Shown here piece after piece: positions 46,603 to 55,942 of a stretch of 64,000 nucleotides of DNA (positions within the stretch are counted from its first letter, which is position 1; every line of letters starts with the position of its first letter). A program made the position numbers and the translations under genes. Source of the stretch: Thalassotalea piscium (GTDB lineage Bacteria; Pseudomonadota; Gammaproteobacteria; Enterobacterales; Alteromonadaceae); assembly GCF_030295935.1 (NCBI RefSeq), contig NZ_AP027362.1, positions 3,472,001 to 3,536,000 of the forward strand, given 5' to 3'. Below the pieces are notes generated by a model. It was not told where the DNA came from. It saw only the letters and a list, made by a program, of their open reading frames with translations, and did no database searches.

Positions 46603-47526
46603 TTAATCACTCAGCAATGTCACTAACACAGCCGCTTGCGCCCACATTCTATTTTCAGCTTGTTGAAACACTACCGACTTAGTTTCATCGTCAAATAATT
46701 CAGTCGTAATTTCTTCTTCTAAATGCGCAGGCTGGCAATGCATAACTAGTTGCGCTTGTGTGTGTTCAACTAAGTGATGGTTTAACTGAAAAGGCATGAA
46801 TTTCGCCAATATTTCAGCTTTGCTATTGTTACTTTCTTTGCCCATTGATACCCAAGTATCAGTATAAATAGCATCTTGTTGCCCTATTAACTCTATGTCG
46901 TTTACGCATTGAAAAGTCGAGCCACTCGCTTGTGCAAGCTGCTGTGTTTTAGTGAGCATGGCTTTCGATGGGCCATGCCCCTGAGGACAAACCAAAGTAA
47001 AGTTAACACCAAGTATTGCCGCCATAAGCATTAACGAATTAGAGACATTATTACCATCGCCAACATAAGCCAATTTAACCTTTGATATGTCGTCAAAGCA
47101 CTCAGATAAGGTAACAAAGTCAGCCAGAGCCTGACACGGATGATATAAATCACATAAGGCATTAATAACCGGCACACTTGCATGTTCAGCTAAGCCTTCA
47201 ATTGCACTGTTTTCATAAACTCTTGCAACTATTGCATCAGCATAGCAAGAAAGATTTTTGGCATAATCGCTAACTCTTTCACGCTCGCCTAGCTTGCCAT
47301 TTTGTTGCCCTAAATAAAGTGCATGACCACCCAGTTTATTGATACCAAGATCGAAGCTGACGTGGGTTCTTAGCGATGGTTTTTCAAAGATCATCGCGAC
47401 CGACTTTCCAGCAAGCTTTTGGTGATAGTTTGTGGGTTTTTGCTTAATATCTTTCGCAAGTGCTATTAAGTTAAGCACTTGCGCTTTCGTTAGCTGATCA
47501 TCAGCTAAAAAATTCAATAATGACAT
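46603..47526 (-). CDS. argF: Ornithine carbamoyltransferase ArgF
   Basis: I choose ATG 47526 (MSLLNFLADDQLTKAQ), which has AGGA six bases upstream, over the in-frame TTG six bases earlier. The 307-residue protein has the carbamoyl-phosphate loop 'KPSLRTHVSFD', 'HPCQALADF' and the ornithine loop 'MHCQPAHLEEEI'. The last motif has Gln where many enzymes have Leu (HCLP). It forms citrulline from ornithine and carbamoyl phosphate. Confidence 0.94.
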   Translation of the reverse strand: MSLLNFLADDQLTKAQVLNLIALAKDIKQKPTNYHQKLAGKSVAMIFEKPSLRTHVSFDLGINKLGGHALYLGQQNGKLGERERVSDYAKNLSCYADAIVARVYENSAIEGLAEHASVPVINALCDLYHPCQALADFVTLSECFDDISKVKLAYVGDGNNVSNSLMLMAAILGVNFTLVCPQGHGPSKAMLTKTQQLAQASGSTFQCVNDIELIGQQDAIYTDTWVSMGKESNNSKAEILAKFMPFQLNHHLVEHTQAQLVMHCQPAHLEEEITTELFDDETKSVVFQQAENRMWAQAAVLVTLLSD

Positions 47527-47550
47527 AATCAATCCTATACGGTGACGAAG

Positions 47551-48327
47551 TTATAGTTTTTCAGGCTGAATGCGGGTACCTATAAGCTCTCCATTAAGCA
47601 AATTAATAATTTGCTCTGGTGCTTGCCAACTGGCGACCGCGATACTTCGTCGTAATTGATTAGCCGCGTGTAAAGCAGCGTTTACTTTGGCAGTCATACC
47701 GCCGGCAATAACACCTAGTTCAATCAATGCTTTTGCTTCTTGATTATTTAACGAGCGAAGGTACTCACCAGTGCTTCCTTTCACACCGTTAACATCGGTT
47801 AACAGTAATAATTGTGCATTGAGTAACTGGCAAATTGCTACTGCGGCGTCATCAGCATTAACATTAACTAAAGTGCCATCAGGCAGTGCGCCTATAGAGG
47901 ATATTATTGGCAAAAAATTTGACGGCAATAAGATATCAAGTAACTTGCTGTCATGCGCCGTTGGTATGCCTACGGCCCCTAATTCAAGTTGGTTTAATTG
48001 ACAGGTTACCATGCCTCCATCGGTAAGCGATAAACCCACTGCAGGTATATTCATACTCGTGGCTTTTGCAACAATAGATTTATTGACAGCGCCGGCTAAT
48101 GCTCCGCTAATTATTGGCATTTGCTCTGCTGGTGTCACTCTTAAACCATGCTTTTTAATGGTTGAAAATCCCGCTTGCGCTAACATTTCATCAACAACGC
48201 AACCACCGCCATGTACCAAAACAACGGCATGATTTTTTATCGTCGCTATTACATTTAATAGTGCGGTTAATGCGGATTCTTTCGCTAAAATTGCGCCACC
48301 AATCTTGATCACTAAGGGTTGTTTCAT
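47551..48327 (-). CDS. argB: Acetylglutamate kinase ArgB
   Basis: The 258-residue amino-acid kinase opens 'LVIKIGGAILA' and has 'VLVHGGG', 'VNVNADDAAVAI' and 'LLLTDVNGVKG', the nucleotide and substrate sites of ArgB. The short length and lack of an N-terminal helix fit the arginine-insensitive, dimeric type. It overlaps the argC stop by four bases (ATGA). Confidence 0.95.
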   Translation of the reverse strand: MKQPLVIKIGGAILAKESALTALLNVIATIKNHAVVLVHGGGCVVDEMLAQAGFSTIKKHGLRVTPAEQMPIISGALAGAVNKSIVAKATSMNIPAVGLSLTDGGMVTCQLNQLELGAVGIPTAHDSKLLDILLPSNFLPIISSIGALPDGTLVNVNADDAAVAICQLLNAQLLLLTDVNGVKGSTGEYLRSLNNQEAKALIELGVIAGGMTAKVNAALHAANQLRRSIAVASWQAPEQIINLLNGELIGTRIQPEKL

Positions 48328-49379
48328 ACATTAACTCCATCAATAACATTTGAATGCTTTAAATTTGAAGGTAATAAGCCATAGTGACTTGCTAAACCTA
48401 GACTGATATTGGCGCATTGAATCGCTTGTGATGCTGCACCTTTTAATAAGTTATCAATGGCACAACTGATCACCACTACTTTTTTTTGCTCGTCATATTG
48501 CCAATGTAAATCGGCAAAAGGGGTATAGGCTACATTGTCAATTTTTGGCCAAGTGCCAACTAAGCGAACCAATGGAGATGCTGCATAAGCATCAACAAAT
48601 GCTTGGTCAACGTTAGCTTTGGTCACATTTTTCTTAAGCTGCAAAGTAACAGTAGCAAGTAGCCCTCTTTTATATGGTGCTAAGTGAGGATTAAAAATGA
48701 CTTGGGCATGGGCTTCTTGGCTAATTTCAGGCTGGTGGCGATGCTGTAATATATTATAAGCAGTTAAGCTTACTTCATTAAAACTGGTCGCTAGACTGGC
48801 TTTTCTACCGGCACCGCTTACACCACTAATGCCATTAACCACAATTAATGAATGTTCACTATGAAGGTTATTGCTCGTAATTGGTTTAAGCGACAATAAG
48901 CTTGCGGTTGGGTAACAACCCGGCACTGCAATTATCTGACTATGAGCAATATCATGCGAATGCCATTCTGCCAAACCATATTGAGCTTTAGCTAACGCTG
49001 AAAGGTGCTGATGCGTAAAGCCGTAATATTTAGGATAATCTTCGCTATTTTTAAGACGAAAACCACCTGACAAATCAAATACTTTAACGCCAGCATCGGC
49101 AAAAGCATGTGCCCATTCAGCACTAAACTCATGTGGTGTAGCAAAAAAAACTGCATCTAATTTGTTAACCGCGGCATTAAACCACTCAACTGAGAAGGCT
49201 TGTAAGGTGATATCACAAATGCCTAAATATTTTGGGTGTAAGGTTGAAAAAAGTTTACCCGCCGAGTCACTACCTTCCGAGACAACTAGATCACAAATAG
49301 ACATTTTCTTATGTTGGCAAAGCAGTGCGATTAACTCTGCACCAACATATCCACTTGCCCCAATTACCGCTACTTTCAT
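48324..49379 (-). CDS. argC: N-acetyl-gamma-glutamyl-phosphate reductase ArgC
   Basis: ATG 49379 (MKVAVIGASGYVGAEL) is preceded by GAGGGTGG, a clear ribosome site; a start 30 bases upstream would add residues before the Rossmann strand. The 351-residue protein has the NADP loop 'GASGYVG' and the catalytic-cysteine motif 'VPGCYPTAS'. It is the first gene of argCBFGH(A)A and is divergent from argE across a region with ArgR-box-like repeats. Confidence 0.95.
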   Translation of the reverse strand: MKVAVIGASGYVGAELIALLCQHKKMSICDLVVSEGSDSAGKLFSTLHPKYLGICDITLQAFSVEWFNAAVNKLDAVFFATPHEFSAEWAHAFADAGVKVFDLSGGFRLKNSEDYPKYYGFTHQHLSALAKAQYGLAEWHSHDIAHSQIIAVPGCYPTASLLSLKPITSNNLHSEHSLIVVNGISGVSGAGRKASLATSFNEVSLTAYNILQHRHQPEISQEAHAQVIFNPHLAPYKRGLLATVTLQLKKNVTKANVDQAFVDAYAASPLVRLVGTWPKIDNVAYTPFADLHWQYDEQKKVVVISCAIDNLLKGAASQAIQCANISLGLASHYGLLPSNLKHSNVIDGVNV

Positions 49380-49394
49380 ACCACCCTCAAAAAT

Positions 49395-49428
49395 TGCAAT
49401 TTTATGCACTATATGTGCAATAAGTGCA
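49395..49428. promoter_or_regulatory. Two tandem ArgR-box-like palindromes before argC
   Basis: TGCA occurs at 49395, 49405, 49416 and 49425. These form two pairs, TGCA-ATTTTA-TGCA (49395-49408) and TGCA-ATAAG-TGCA (49416-49428), whose starts are 21 bp apart, the spacing of paired ARG boxes bound by an ArgR hexamer. The site lies 16 bases upstream of the argC start. The match to the E. coli half-site TGAAT is imperfect, so this is an inference from symmetry, spacing and position. Confidence 0.55.
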
Positions 49429-49617
49429 CAATGTTTATTTTGTAATTGCTATTAAGTTACATTTTTTGTGTTATAACCAATACGATTTTAAAAGCGATAA
49501 ATCGAATTGAATCCCCAGAAAAATTTGCGTAATCTTACGAATAACAACATGAAATGCGAAATTAACATTAAATGGGTAGTTATGCAATAAATGAGCATAA
49601 CTATTTTGAGGTATATA

Positions 49618-50766
49618 ATGAAAAAATTACCAGACTTTACTCAAGCACTAACTCAGCTGATAGCTCAACCTTCCATTAGCTCAACCTTAGAAAGTTGGGA
49701 TCAAGGTAATTTGTCTATTATTCAATTGCTTGCAACTTGGTTTGAAGAGCTTGGCTTTACTATTAACATTCAGCAGGTGCCAGAAACGCGTAACAAATAT
49801 AATTTACTCGCCAAACTAGGTAGTGGTGAAGGAGGACTGCTTTTATCAGGGCATAGCGATACAGTACCTTTTGATGAAAATCGTTGGAATTCAGATCCGC
49901 TAACGATAACAACTAAAGATGATAAGTTTTATGGGTTAGGTACCTGCGACATGAAAGGCTTTTTTGCTTTTATTTTGCAGGTCTGCAAAACCATCGACGC
50001 AAAAAACTTGAAAAAGCCACTTTATATTTTAGCAACAGCTGATGAAGAAACTACTATGGCGGGCGCTCGTTTCTTTATTAAAAATCAATTAGCTAAGCCT
50101 GAGGTAGCCATTATTGGCGAACCTACCAATTTAGTACCAGTGGTTATGCATAAAGGTCATATGTCGCACAAAATTAAAATCAAAGGGCAATCAGGTCATT
50201 CTAGTCAACCTGACAAAGGCGTGAATGCCATTGAAATTATGTATCAGGTCATTGCCGCTTTGTTAACACTGAAAGAACAGTTGGCATTAACTTATAAACA
50301 TGATGCGTTTGAGGTGTCTATGCCAACGCTAAACTTTGGCGCTATTCGTGGCGGTGACAATGCTAATCGTATTTGTGGCTATTGTGAGCTAGATATAGAT
50401 ATGAGAGCTATTCCTGGGTTAAGTGATGACGAGTTACTTGGTTGGCTTGCAAAAGCATTAGAGCCTGTGGCTTTGCGTTACCCAGGACGCGTATCGTTTG
50501 AAGAGTTAGATCCTAGCTCACCAAGTTTTGAACAAACCAAGCCAAGTGAATTAATTAACTTTGCCGAACATATTAGTGGCCATAGCTGTTGTGCGGTGAA
50601 CTATGCCACTGAAGCGCCTTTTATTCAGCAACTAGGATGTCAAACAATTGTGATGGGACCTGGATCGATTGACCAAGCACATCAACCAGATGAATTTTTG
50701 GCATTTGATCAAATTAACAATACCGAGAAGGTACTACTGCAAATGATTAATAAATACTGTTTCTAA
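49618..50766 (+). CDS. argE: Acetylornithine deacetylase ArgE
   Basis: ATG 49618 (MKKLPDFTQALTQLI) has TGAGG six bases upstream; an upstream ATG at 49591 has none. The 382-residue M20 metallopeptidase-type enzyme has 'LSGHSDTVP', 'GTCDMKGFFA', 'ATADEETTMAG' and 'GEPTNLVPV', supplying the two zinc ions and the catalytic Glu. It releases ornithine in the linear pathway. No argJ is seen, which fits the need for ArgA/ArgH(A) to make N-acetylglutamate each time. Confidence 0.95.
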   Translation: MKKLPDFTQALTQLIAQPSISSTLESWDQGNLSIIQLLATWFEELGFTINIQQVPETRNKYNLLAKLGSGEGGLLLSGHSDTVPFDENRWNSDPLTITTKDDKFYGLGTCDMKGFFAFILQVCKTIDAKNLKKPLYILATADEETTMAGARFFIKNQLAKPEVAIIGEPTNLVPVVMHKGHMSHKIKIKGQSGHSSQPDKGVNAIEIMYQVIAALLTLKEQLALTYKHDAFEVSMPTLNFGAIRGGDNANRICGYCELDIDMRAIPGLSDDELLGWLAKALEPVALRYPGRVSFEELDPSSPSFEQTKPSELINFAEHISGHSCCAVNYATEAPFIQQLGCQTIVMGPGSIDQAHQPDEFLAFDQINNTEKVLLQMINKYCF

Positions 50767-51261
50767 TTAGGGGGGGAGCGCTAGTTGATCGGTTTGCACC
50801 TCATCAAGAAGCGGATACTCAGTTGAAAAACTTGTAACATAAAGTTAAACACTCCCAATTATTGGTGTAAAACTTTTTTGTTCCAACATACGCAGTATAA
50901 ATTTGTTGATGGGCAGCTCTTGAGAGCTTGTCTGTTCGAGTTTCATATTGAGCGTTGTATTCTAACAACATGTCAAGGTTTGCATCTTGTGCTTCTTTCG
51001 ATGCGTACTTGTGTGGCTCTCATGAGCGTTAACGCGCATTACTTATACAAGCGCTAACCAAGATCAGTTTCATTAATTAAGTGATCTATTTTATACGCAG
51101 TGAAAACAGTCAAATACAAGGCATGTATTTTATAACGAGTTGTTCAGGGCAATTATGCTCCTACTTTGCCCACATAAGCTACATCAATTGACTTTGTTCT
51201 AACTTCCCTAACGATGTTCTGAATTGGTCAACTATTTATTTCAATTGCTATAAAATAATCC
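50767..51261. other. 495-base gap with a gene remnant
   Basis: This space between argE and the CopD-like gene contains the open frame described at 50819-51019 and otherwise no feature I can support. No clear terminator hairpin follows argE. Confidence 0.5.
50819..51019 (-). pseudogene. Probable gene remnant or short unrecognised gene
   Basis: The minus-strand frame is open for 66 codons with protein-like composition ('KEAQDANLDMLLEYNAQYET', 'RAAHQQIYTAYVG', 'FYTNNWECL'). It starts after a stop codon without a usable start; the only ATG (50971) is internal and lacks a ribosome site. Acidic-polar helices suggest formerly coding DNA. I cannot name the family. Confidence 0.35.
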
Positions 51262-51705
51262 TCAATACAACCAACCAGTTCTAAATGAAACGCCAACAAA
51301 AACAAACAATACTGACAATAATGTAACGGGAATAATATGCCAAGCCATATCAACAAGATTATCTTTTGATAACACCGGAATAACTCTAAAGCGAGCATCA
51401 AGCGCAAAAGCAAAAGTTAAGCCTAGCAGTAATAACTTGGCCAATATTCCATGGGCAACAGGATTATTTAAGTTAAACCACTGGCTTACGTCAGGTAATA
51501 AACGATGTGCCAACATTAGCCCGGTGATCACCTGCACAATAAGTGCGGGCATACCTATTTTTTCATAAACAGATTCAAAACTTAGTAATTGTTCAGGTGA
51601 CTTTTCTCTTAACACTTTAGGTAAAATAACAACAGACAGTACAATATGTCCGCCAGTCCAAATTGTCGCCGCCAGAATGTGCAATAATAATAAGGTTCCG
51701 TACAT
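51262..51705 (-). CDS. CopD-like integral membrane protein
   Basis: The 147-residue protein has four membrane helices (about 2-25, 48-68, 80-102, 120-142). The first has 'LLLHILAATIWTGGHIVLS', the His-containing pattern seen in CopD/YngC-type membrane proteins, and 'GILAKLLLLGLTFAFAL' carries another conserved patch. Copper transport is not shown; members with this short layout may bind haem or metal. It stands alone between the argE gap and the next gene. Confidence 0.7.
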   Translation of the reverse strand: MYGTLLLLHILAATIWTGGHIVLSVVILPKVLREKSPEQLLSFESVYEKIGMPALIVQVITGLMLAHRLLPDVSQWFNLNNPVAHGILAKLLLLGLTFAFALDARFRVIPVLSKDNLVDMAWHIIPVTLLSVLFVFVGVSFRTGWLY

Positions 51706-51833
51706 TATTTTTCAGCCAATTACGTTTAACTATTGATAATATACGAGCTTATTTTATGTGCCGCATAACAAGTTTATTCTTGATCAACTTTATTGCATCT
51801 AGGGCAAATTGAAATTTAATAAGCTGAGCTTTT

Positions 51834-53291
51834 TTATTTACTTTTATTCCAAAGTTTCTGGTTATCTTTTACAGAAAAATAATCGCCTGCATGCCAATAA
51901 CGTGGTAATAAGTCGAGTTTTTTTCGATCTGCATAGTTCGAAGCCAGAAGCTCTAAAATTTCATTCAAACGCTCTTTACTTAACGACGCAAATTGTTGTG
52001 CAACTTCAACGTTATATAAGTTTCTATCGCTTTCAATAACTACATCTTGACCATAACTGATAAAAGTTAAGTAACGTGTTGCCGTACGGCATATTGGATT
52101 TTCGCCATTTTCAGGGTAAAGCTGAGTTACAATGGCATATTCATAGCGGTCGCTTTGCTCGCCATCACTATCGATAGGAATATAAGTAACGCCATACCCT
52201 TGAGGGTAAACACCGGTAATTTTATATAAAGCATCAACAGCGGTTTTACAGCAACTACCATGCTCAGCGTTTTGATAAAGTGCCTGATACACTTTAGGCA
52301 ATAATTTAAAATTATAACTGCTTTTAGTTGATAAGATGATCGACGCGTATATTTGCGGGACTTTTAGTATATTGCCTATGCCTGAACGGGGCGCAATAGC
52401 CCCTTTGATTAATTGTTTAATAAACACTAACTTTTGATGCTCAGCGATATTAAATTTATCACGCTCTGTTTTTGAGTTACCCACATAAATAGGTGCACCG
52501 ATACCATCAACTAAAAACTTAACGGTTTCTCTAAAGTTAATTTGCAATAGTGCCTTTCGCTCATCTACTGCTAATGTTCTATTACTGTTTAGTTTTCCGT
52601 CTTTTCCTTTAAGAATGCGTTGTGAGTCAGGGTGATAATTACCTATATCTTGGAGTAGTGCGGCCATTAATATAGGTAACTTAATCTGGTCTAGAAAGTT
52701 TGAATAAACGTCATTGTCTGTAGTTGCAAGTGATTGGTATTCATCAGGCAGTATTGCTGATGCATATTCCTTAACATAAGGGTGCATGAGAACTGAAGAT
52801 TGCTCAATAAAGAGTTGGTCAAACAAACGTAAACTGAGTACTGCTTTATATAGAGGTTTATTACGCTCGTTGTTTTCAGCTACTTTTTTACCTTCTGTAG
52901 GGCTAATTAATTGAATAGTGCCCAATAGCTGCGCTGATTTTCTATTTGTTTCTTCAAAAGTTAAACCTTCACTGAGCTTTAGTATTTCCTGGCAAATTTC
53001 AAATAAATACTTGTACCGCTCATTGCTTTCATAGCGAAGATCTTGCTTCAGATCACGCAACTCTCGCTCTAAGCGTGTGATCGACTTCGTATTATTATCG
53101 TCTTTAGCCGTTAACTCAGTAATACTATCTTGCAGGCTCTGTAATTTATGCTGAACAAATGATTGTTTCGCATAAAACTCAATAGCGCGCTCAACAAGCG
53201 AATCTTTTAATGCACTACGCCCGTAGAGCTTATCTAATATTTGCTTTACTTGGGTGGTAAATTTAGTATCGCTAGCGGCTTTTTTCGACAT
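51834..53291 (-). CDS. Coiled-coil protein with a degenerate HD-GYP-like region, unknown function
   Basis: The 485-residue cytoplasmic protein has an N-terminal helical and coiled-coil part (about 30-105). Around residues 208-222 'MAALLQDIGNYHPDS' resembles an HD-domain 'LLHDIGK..' with the catalytic His replaced by Gln. Later, 'PQIYASIILSTKSSYNF' and 'ALYKITGVYPQGYGVTYIP' (about 311-372) resemble the end of HD-GYP domains ('G.YP.G..V.L'). The metal ligands appear lost, so c-di-GMP hydrolysis is unlikely. No named family is recognised for the whole. Confidence 0.6.
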   Translation of the reverse strand: MSKKAASDTKFTTQVKQILDKLYGRSALKDSLVERAIEFYAKQSFVQHKLQSLQDSITELTAKDDNNTKSITRLERELRDLKQDLRYESNERYKYLFEICQEILKLSEGLTFEETNRKSAQLLGTIQLISPTEGKKVAENNERNKPLYKAVLSLRLFDQLFIEQSSVLMHPYVKEYASAILPDEYQSLATTDNDVYSNFLDQIKLPILMAALLQDIGNYHPDSQRILKGKDGKLNSNRTLAVDERKALLQINFRETVKFLVDGIGAPIYVGNSKTERDKFNIAEHQKLVFIKQLIKGAIAPRSGIGNILKVPQIYASIILSTKSSYNFKLLPKVYQALYQNAEHGSCCKTAVDALYKITGVYPQGYGVTYIPIDSDGEQSDRYEYAIVTQLYPENGENPICRTATRYLTFISYGQDVVIESDRNLYNVEVAQQFASLSKERLNEILELLASNYADRKKLDLLPRYWHAGDYFSVKDNQKLWNKSK

Positions 53292-53378
53292 AGTTAATTA
53301 GCAATTCCATAGAATCATTCGTATTAGCATTCAATGCTAGTTAATATTTTACTAACTCACAAGTACTTAATTTGCTAC

Positions 53379-53469
53379 GAGCCCGTGTTACTCTTTGAAG
53401 TACGATAAAAAGTAAATCGTGTTTAAATTTCAACCTATATTCTGTCACACCTATGTTCAGCAACACCTA
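53379..53469. repeat. Decayed MITE-like element D
   Basis: The left side CGAGCCCGTGTTACTCTTTG resembles the end of element B (TAGGGCGTGTTGATCTTT), the middle shares AAAAAGTAAATCNTGTTTAAA with the interior of element B (about 39597-39617), and the right side has an inverted TTAGG-TGTTG. The copy is eroded and its limits are uncertain. It lies in the 175-base gap between the HD-GYP-like gene and metL. Confidence 0.4.
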
Positions 53470-55911
53470 ACTACCTTTAATATTAACTGGGTTAGATCTG
53501 CTAACTAGTTGCTGACAAATGCTAACTAAATCTGAATGTAACCCGCCTGCAGTTACATCTCTTCCAGCACCGGGCCCTCGAACAATGAGTGGATTTGTAT
53601 TATACCACTGACTTTTTATTTGGAAGATATTGTCACAAGCAGACAAGTTAGCAAAGGCATCGTCCCTTTCTAATGCTTCCAAACCAACAGTTGCTTGTAT
53701 TTTATCCTTTTCAACACTAAAACGTGCGATATAGCGAATACATTTTTGCTGTTGCTTGGCTTGCTGTAGCTGGTCGTAAAAATAGCCATCTAACTGTGTT
53801 GATGACTGTAAAAACTCATCTTTTATCAGTGTTCTAAGTGATTTGGGTACCAAATTTTGGCAACGAATATCTTCCATTGATAATTCAAAGCCTGCTGTGC
53901 GTGCTAAAATGAGTAATTTTCTTTGTACGTCACGGCCTGATAGGTCTTCTCGTGGATCTGGCTCTGTTAACCCCTGTTCTAACGCCTCGGTTAGCAATGT
54001 TGAAAATGGTACTGTGCCATCATAACTTTCAAACAACCACGACAATGTACCTGAAAATATACCTGAAATTTCTGTAATGGTATCACCACTGTTCAATAGG
54101 TCGGTGATAATGTGATTAATGGGCAGCCCTGCACCTACGGTACTATTACCTAACCAAAGACTGCGATGCTTTTTAGCTGTTTCTATTAACTGCTGATATT
54201 GCGCTGTTGGCGCAGAACCCGCCCATTTGTTAGCACCAATAACATGAATACCTTGCTCAAAAAATGCTTGGTACAGTAAGCTAAAATGCTCACTTGGTGT
54301 AATGTCAACCACCACTAATTCATCGTAAGGATGATTGGCTAACCATGAAAGTAATTCACTATTATCATACGCTTGGCCATGTTGTTCAAACTGTTGTAAC
54401 GCTTGAGCAACATCAATGCCATCATCGTTTACTAATGCTTTTTCTGAAGTAACTAAGCCTACTAAATGTACATTTTCTAGCGCTTGAATATTGTTTAGCT
54501 GCTGAGGTAACATTTCAATAAAACGCTGACCTATATTACCTAAGCCAACCACAACCACACCAATGTGGCGAGCATCTTTGGTCATATGATAATGCACTCG
54601 GTTTACTAGCTCAACACTGCAATTTTCTGGTACAACCGCAAGTAAGCTGTGCTGATTTTCAGAGCAAACAAACTCTAATACTTTCGCGTCTTTTAATGAG
54701 CGTTTAAAGCATGCTCGTATATCACCATGTTCCGTTACTTTATGACCCACTGTGGCCATAATGGCTGCGGGTATGAATGAGACTTCGGTATCATGGCTCG
54801 CTAGCCACTGACTTACCGCCTTTTGTTGGTCTAAATATATAACAATGAACCCTTTCTCTGTATCATAGGTTATCGCTGAAAATTCTTCTGCGGCAAGCTT
54901 GCCCTTGGCACCTATAAAGCTTTCGCTGCGTGCCAATAATAAGTCGTTTAAATAGGTTACTGACAACTCTTGTTTGGCTATTTGGCCAAAAGAGCCGATT
55001 TCTGTACCGCTCACCTCAGGGGCGAAACTACTTGCAACATGTAAATGTGTACTATGGTTATTTAATGGCTGTAATGTTTTAGCGTGAAGTACAGGGTTAC
55101 CCAAACGGCCTAATTCTTTTGCAACACCATTAGGTAAGCGGTGTAATTTTCGAGAATGAGGAACAACCCGCGGATCAGCGCTGTATATACCATCAACATC
55201 AGTCCACAATGTTACATTTCCTGCACCAACTAAAGCCGCCATAATAGTGGCAGAATAGTCACTACCATTGCGACCCAAGGTTTTAGTTAAACCGTCAACA
55301 TCTTTACTTATATAGCCAGTTACAACAGTAAGCTTATCCGCCTTTCGGCATGCTAATAACTGTTTCTCACTTAACGGATATTCAACTTGGCAATCACGCT
55401 CATTATTAATCACTAAAAAGTCCCGAGCGTCTAGGTAATGACTTGGACAAACACGCTCATTTAACACTGCAGACATTAATCGTGCTGACCATAACTCACC
55501 AAAGCCGAGTAAATCATTTTCAAATGCATTAACGTCTGTGCGTAGCCAGCTAATTAACTGGCTAATGTCTTGCTCTAAGTATTCAATTAAACGTGCAGCA
55601 CTCGATTTATTCAATAGTGAAGAAATTAACCCCGCTTGGTTTTCTTTCAGTGCGATAATTTCATCATTTAAGGTTGGGTCATCTAATTTTGCTAAGCCTA
55701 GCACCGCAAATAATTGGTCGGTAGTTTTACCATTAGCAGACACCACCACAATATCGTTTAAATGGCAGTGATGCTGAATAATACCTATCACACGCTCGAT
55801 ACATGCTTTATCTGCTAAGCTACTACCACCAAATTTATGAACTTGTACTGCTTGTTTTGCTAATTGGTTATTTTCTGCGCTTAACGCGACAGCATTTGAT
55901 GACTGTTCCAT
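53467..55911 (-). CDS. metL: Bifunctional aspartokinase / homoserine dehydrogenase II
   Basis: I prefer ATG 55911 (MEQSSNAVALSAENN), 31 bases after the metB stop, over a TTG at 55962 that would overlap metB. The 814-residue protein has an aspartokinase domain ('VQVHKFGGSSLAD', 'GRNGSDYSAT'), a central ACT-like region and a homoserine dehydrogenase domain from about residue 460 ('VVVGLGNIGQRFIEML', 'IFSGTLSWLFE', 'EPDPREDLSGRDV'). Pairing with metB under MetJ control identifies it as the methionine-branch enzyme MetL rather than ThrA. Confidence 0.94.
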   Translation of the reverse strand: MEQSSNAVALSAENNQLAKQAVQVHKFGGSSLADKACIERVIGIIQHHCHLNDIVVVSANGKTTDQLFAVLGLAKLDDPTLNDEIIALKENQAGLISSLLNKSSAARLIEYLEQDISQLISWLRTDVNAFENDLLGFGELWSARLMSAVLNERVCPSHYLDARDFLVINNERDCQVEYPLSEKQLLACRKADKLTVVTGYISKDVDGLTKTLGRNGSDYSATIMAALVGAGNVTLWTDVDGIYSADPRVVPHSRKLHRLPNGVAKELGRLGNPVLHAKTLQPLNNHSTHLHVASSFAPEVSGTEIGSFGQIAKQELSVTYLNDLLLARSESFIGAKGKLAAEEFSAITYDTEKGFIVIYLDQQKAVSQWLASHDTEVSFIPAAIMATVGHKVTEHGDIRACFKRSLKDAKVLEFVCSENQHSLLAVVPENCSVELVNRVHYHMTKDARHIGVVVVGLGNIGQRFIEMLPQQLNNIQALENVHLVGLVTSEKALVNDDGIDVAQALQQFEQHGQAYDNSELLSWLANHPYDELVVVDITPSEHFSLLYQAFFEQGIHVIGANKWAGSAPTAQYQQLIETAKKHRSLWLGNSTVGAGLPINHIITDLLNSGDTITEISGIFSGTLSWLFESYDGTVPFSTLLTEALEQGLTEPDPREDLSGRDVQRKLLILARTAGFELSMEDIRCQNLVPKSLRTLIKDEFLQSSTQLDGYFYDQLQQAKQQQKCIRYIARFSVEKDKIQATVGLEALERDDAFANLSACDNIFQIKSQWYNTNPLIVRGPGAGRDVTAGGLHSDLVSICQQLVSRSNPVNIKGS

Positions 55912-55942
55912 AATAAGAGTTACACTTCTAAAATCAATTAAA

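Noticed and set aside
50763-50790. G-run after argE as a possible terminator or G-quadruplex
   Set aside because: Only one run of G is present, without the further runs or pairing arm needed.
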